DNA of 64,000 nt, taken from contig JABTTQ020000683.1 of the NCBI GenBank assembly GCA_016081115.2, positions 310,021 through 374,020 of the forward strand, written 5' to 3'. A program made the position numbers and the translations under genes. This document shows positions 61,116 through 64,000 of this stretch, in pieces. Numbering within the stretch: the first letter of the stretch is position 1; each line of letters opens with the position of its first letter. Under the pieces are notes generated by a model that saw only the letters and a program-made list of their open reading frames with translations, was not told the origin of the DNA and did no database searches. Origin of the DNA: Rehmannia glutinosa (taxonomy: Eukaryota; Streptophyta; Magnoliopsida; Lamiales; Orobanchaceae).

Positions 61116-62205
61116 TTATGACCTAATAGATGGTTCCCCTTCAACTACCACATTCACTTGGTTTTGCAGAGGTTTAGGCTTGAACTTAGGTATATACTTC
61201 TCAGTCTTTTTGTAGTAACAGTCCCTAGCCAAATGATTGGTCCTTTCGCATACATAGCATGCTCTTTCTTCCTTTTCTTTGCCTTTGACATCTCCATTTC
61301 TAGAAGTACTATGTTTATTATTATGGTGATAATTATTCCTCCCACCTTTCTTGTTATTCTTAAACTTATTACCTCTAGGCTTATACTTATTATTATTATT
61401 ATTATTATTATTATTCTTTTTATCTTCAACTAGATTAACCTTGACTTTCATTTCTTCTCTCTTAAGATTCATCCTATGTTGTTCCTCTATTCTCAATGAC
61501 TTAAAGACTTGAACTAAAGTCAAAGCTCCTTGTTGATGTCTTAGACCCCTAGCAAAATTAGACCAAGAAGGTCAGGGGCGTAGTCAGCCGCACTAGTTAC
61601 CCCTAGCTCAAAATTTTTTCCCCCTTAAGAAAAACATATAATTTTTTTAAAAAACAATTCCACAAAAAAAAACGGGATTAAAAAAAATTTGGGGTGCGCG
61701 GGGTGCCGGGGTGGCCCCCCTAAATCCGCCCCTGAAGAAGTTGTTGGCGTTTATCAATCAAACATGAAAACTTTATATTCTTCGCTAAACTTTGATCCAC
61801 TATTTTCAAGAGGCTTTAGTAAATCTTGGAATTCATGAATTTGTTCATTAATAGATTTTTCATCAACCATAACATAATTTGTAAAAGTTGAGGCATAAAA
61901 CCTTTGTATTCCCGCATCATCAATCCCATATTCAGCTTCTAAAGTATCCCAAAGTTCCTTAGCACTAGTGATGGAATGATACACATCATAAAGTCTATCC
62001 GACAAGGCACTAAGGATTCGGTTACGCGACAGTGGTAATTTATGTGTTCAGGGGTATGCCAAGAGCTTGCTTCTATATTTTCATCTATGGCAGAAATAAA
62101 ACCAAGAATCGTTAACCAATATTTCATTTGATTTTGCCATCTCTTAAAATTTAGTCCATTAAATTTTTCGGGCTTAACACTATTAGCCTCTTCATGAGAT
62201 GCCAT
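61116..62205 (-). pseudogene. copia Gag, interrupted by a MITE
   Basis: Starts MASHEEANSVKPEKFNGLNF at 62205. It shifts frame near 62030 and continues as an open stretch (62005-61754) with ITSAKELWDTLEAEYG, typical of the UBN2-type Gag domain. A hAT-like MITE at 61573-61734 then interrupts it. The end has a poly-Asn tract encoded by (ATT)n on the plus strand (about 61389-61415) and a zinc knuckle CYVCERTNHLARDC (CX2CX4HX4C). Gag packages the RNA. Confidence 0.85.
61565..61742. mobile_element. hAT-like MITE inserted in copia gag
   Basis: The body is 61573-61734, 162 bp, with ends CAGGGGCG and CGCCCCTG as inverted repeats. AAGAAGGT and AAGAAGTT (8 bp, one mismatch) flank it. An 8-bp TSD with CAGGGGCGG-type ends points to hAT. 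Confidence 0.8.
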
Positions 62206-62577
62206 TAGACAATCTTCAATTATAGCAATTTAGAGATTTAAAAGGCAAAGAAAGAACAAGAAGAAAATCTGTAGGAGAAATTTTAACAATATATGTCAAA
62301 TGAAGTGTTAAACAAATGTATAAGCAGAATGATAAAATTAAAATTTCAGATTTTTATACGCAATTCAAATGAAACCAGTTTTGCTAAATCAATAAAGATG
62401 CAATCTTTACAACTAAAAGCATAATATCTTAAACTAATAACTCACGGACAATATATCTCTATTTGTCAAGAATATATATCAATTTATAGCCACTTCCACA
62501 ATCTGATTCTATATTAATAAGATGTATCAAAATATGAATCATATATTTGCGAAGATTGGTTTATCACGATCTTAGAT

Positions 62578-63103
62578 TGTTGAGAATTTTCCTTTTAATG
62601 TTGCAAATAAAATAGTTTCTTGCACATATATAACCAAATGACTTCAAGAAAAATTATTTTATAAATTAAGCTAATATAGATTCATGAAAAATAAAAGGCT
62701 GGCCTGTAGGAGTCACGCCACTTGACGGTGTCCTAAGATCGTGATGACCTCCCTCCGTGCAAGTTCTGACGGCTCACCACCACCCCAAGATAAAACCCAA
62801 GAAGGCCACGCCTATGTCTTTTATTATGAGCACGATCACAAGAAGACTAACGAACAAGACCTTATCATGTTGCCCAAACAAAATAATATTTTGAAGAGTT
62901 TTAGAATTGTAGATGTAAGCTTGTGAGTGCCTAACTAGACCCCTAAGAACACCTATATATAGTGTTAGGTTTTTATTTGTAACAACAAATATTAAATAGA
63001 AAATAATTGGCTATTATGAAGTGTTACAAAATTGAATTGGAGGTTACAAAATTTATGTAATGAAAATATGGTTGTTGAAGTTTTAAAACTTCAAATTCTA
63101 ACA
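62578..63103 (-). repeat. 5' LTR of the copia element
   Basis: 526 bp. The plus-strand frame at 62741-62926 lies inside and recurs in the other LTR; I do not regard it as a gene. Confidence 0.9.
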
Positions 63104-63198
63104 ACACCAAAATAAAACAGCTTTTGGCGCTCGATTGAAAGACACATTTTGCATCATTTTGCTATTTGGTGCAAGTTTTTCACTCGGTTGGAGATGCC

Positions 63199-63390
63199 CT
63201 TATAAGCAGGGGCGGAGCTAGACGTGTAACTTTGAGGGGGGCTAAATAATTTTGGAGGGGCTAAATCAATAAAAAAATAAATATTTAGTACTAAAAATTA
63301 ATATTTAAAATAATTATACATAGAAATAATTGCATTTTCAAAAACATTTAGCCCCCCATTGCTAAGGGAGGATACGCCCCCGCTTACAAG
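63199..63390. mobile_element. second hAT-like MITE
   Basis: The body is 63207-63382, 176 bp, with ends CAGGGGCGG and ACGCCCCCG. CTTATAAG and CTTACAAG (8 bp, one mismatch) flank it. Subterminal GGGGGGCTAAAT and ATTTAGCCCCCC extend the inverted repeat. It is the same type as 61573-61734. Confidence 0.75.
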
Positions 63391-64000
63391 TGATCCATGT
63401 ACCACTGTGTTGTTCAATTCTTTCTTTCCTTTTTTTTTAGGGAGTATAGTTGGGGAGAGAGCACAAATTTTCATATGGAGTCGAACTTGAGCCAATATAA
63501 TTGTATTAAAAACACAAACTTTCATCACTGGAGTACAAGATTTGATAACGTATCCCGTGTTAAATTTAACATGAATCGAGATTATCTAATATTACAATAT
63601 GTATCATAAAAGTTTGAATTAATAATTGATATTTCAACAATCATGACAAGAAAGTAAAAGTGGCCCAAAAAGAAAATTGGAAAAGAGAAAAAGTAAACAG
63701 TTAAAGAGAAAGTGGAGCTAGAAAATTATAGAGCACAATTAACTCGTGTGAGAGGAACATTGATTTAGGAAAGTAAATCGGATGTACCTGACCTAGGGAC
63801 CCACGAGGCGAGGTAAAGTGTTGTCCACGAGGTGACCTGGCTCAGGATCCCAAAAAGCGAGGTGAGGTACTTTGTTCGAGGGTACCTGAAACAGAACGCA
63901 CGTTAGGCTAGCCGGGATAGCTCCCAGCTAAGGCCCTCCGATGCCTAAGTCAGAATCAGGTAGTTGAGGTACTTAGAAAGCTAAAGAGCGAGGTAATTTA
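63391..64000. other. end of window, possibly the start of another LTR element
   Basis: 63640-64000 is more GC-rich and repeats GCGAGGT phrases. It contains CCCTCCGATGCCTAAGTCAG, a phrase that recalls Ty3/gypsy LTRs. No boundary or coding domain is visible inside the window. Confidence 0.35.

Larger units (their letters stand above)
57125..63108 (-). mobile_element. Ty1/copia retrotransposon, minus strand, TSD ACACC
   Basis: LTRs 57130-57661 and 62578-63103 read TGTTA..CTCAACA on the minus strand and are close to identical. ACACC at 57125-57129 and 63104-63108 is a perfect TSD. From high to low coordinates come gag, protease, integrase, RT and RNase H. A few frameshifts and one inserted MITE break the polyprotein. 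The lineage within copia is not assigned. Confidence 0.92.
56465..63202. mobile_element. Harbinger-like MITE split by a copia element
   Basis: Left end GGCCATCTTCAACC at 56468; right end GGTTGGAGATGCCC at 63186-63199. These are inverted repeats with two differences in 14. TTA flanks both sides (56465-56467 and 63200-63202). With the copia element (57130-63103) removed the unit is about 0.75 kb, AT-rich and non-coding. The 3-bp TTA duplication fits PIF/Harbinger. Confidence 0.6.

Noticed and set aside
57236..62926. Similar 60-65 residue frames at 57236-57433 and 62741-62926
   Set aside because: They are the same segment of the two copia LTRs and have no independent support.

Overview
The window is nuclear DNA of a flowering plant, almost certainly a dicot, from a repeat-rich intergenic region. 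The base composition is AT-rich. There are no operons or bacterial signals, and introns have GT..AG borders. Retrotransposon primer sites match plant tRNA-Asp, and the only host gene I recognise is a SAUR (small auxin-up RNA) family member. The species cannot be named from this sequence. Nearly everything else is nested transposable elements, many of which I could delimit by their target-site duplications (TSDs).

Region by region. 1-13385 is a decayed SIRE/Maximus-type Ty1/copia element (plus strand, 5' LTR outside the window), with a same-family solo LTR (7542-9069, TSD AGGGG) inserted in its long 3' extension. It abuts a CACTA transposon end (13386-13756). An AT-rich stretch follows and ends in a Helitron-type hairpin plus CTAG (about 15323-15351). 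15355-20212 is an inverted composite of one LTR family, flanked by AGTAT on both sides and containing a further solo LTR (15499-17737, TSD AAAAG). 21436-21930 (minus) is the SAUR-like gene, without a visible ATG. Its upstream region carries a partial duplication, one copy of which holds a tRNA-derived SINE.

24444-40056 is a complete Mutator-like element with about 108-bp terminal inverted repeats and a perfect 9-bp TSD. It encodes a MURA-type transposase (plus strand) and, convergently, a DUF1985/Ulp1-protease-like gene (minus strand), as in ULP1-bearing (Kaonashi-type) MULEs. Both genes are damaged. A young Athila-like Ty3/gypsy element (32123-39494, TSD GCTTG) that keeps gag and protease but lacks RT and integrase sits in the apparent 5' intron of the Ulp1-like gene.

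40147-41637 holds two Tourist-like MITEs. 41722-55960 is a fold-back element split by an LTR array on the minus strand (42025-55641, LTR-internal-LTR-internal-truncated LTR). That array is itself interrupted by a non-coding Athila-like element (42760-47864, TSD CCTAA). 56468-63199 is a Harbinger-like MITE split by a Ty1/copia element on the minus strand (57130-63103, TSD ACACC), whose gag is in turn broken by a hAT-like MITE. A second hAT-like MITE follows (63207-63382), and the window ends in sequence resembling LTR DNA.

The elements do not form a cooperating pathway; they record successive insertion. The most interesting signals are the inverted LTR composite with a shared TSD, a hairpin with compensatory stem changes and an invariant AGGCAA loop in the Athila-like elements, CACGGCCGTG palindrome arrays in their LTRs, and the complete Ulp1-bearing MULE.
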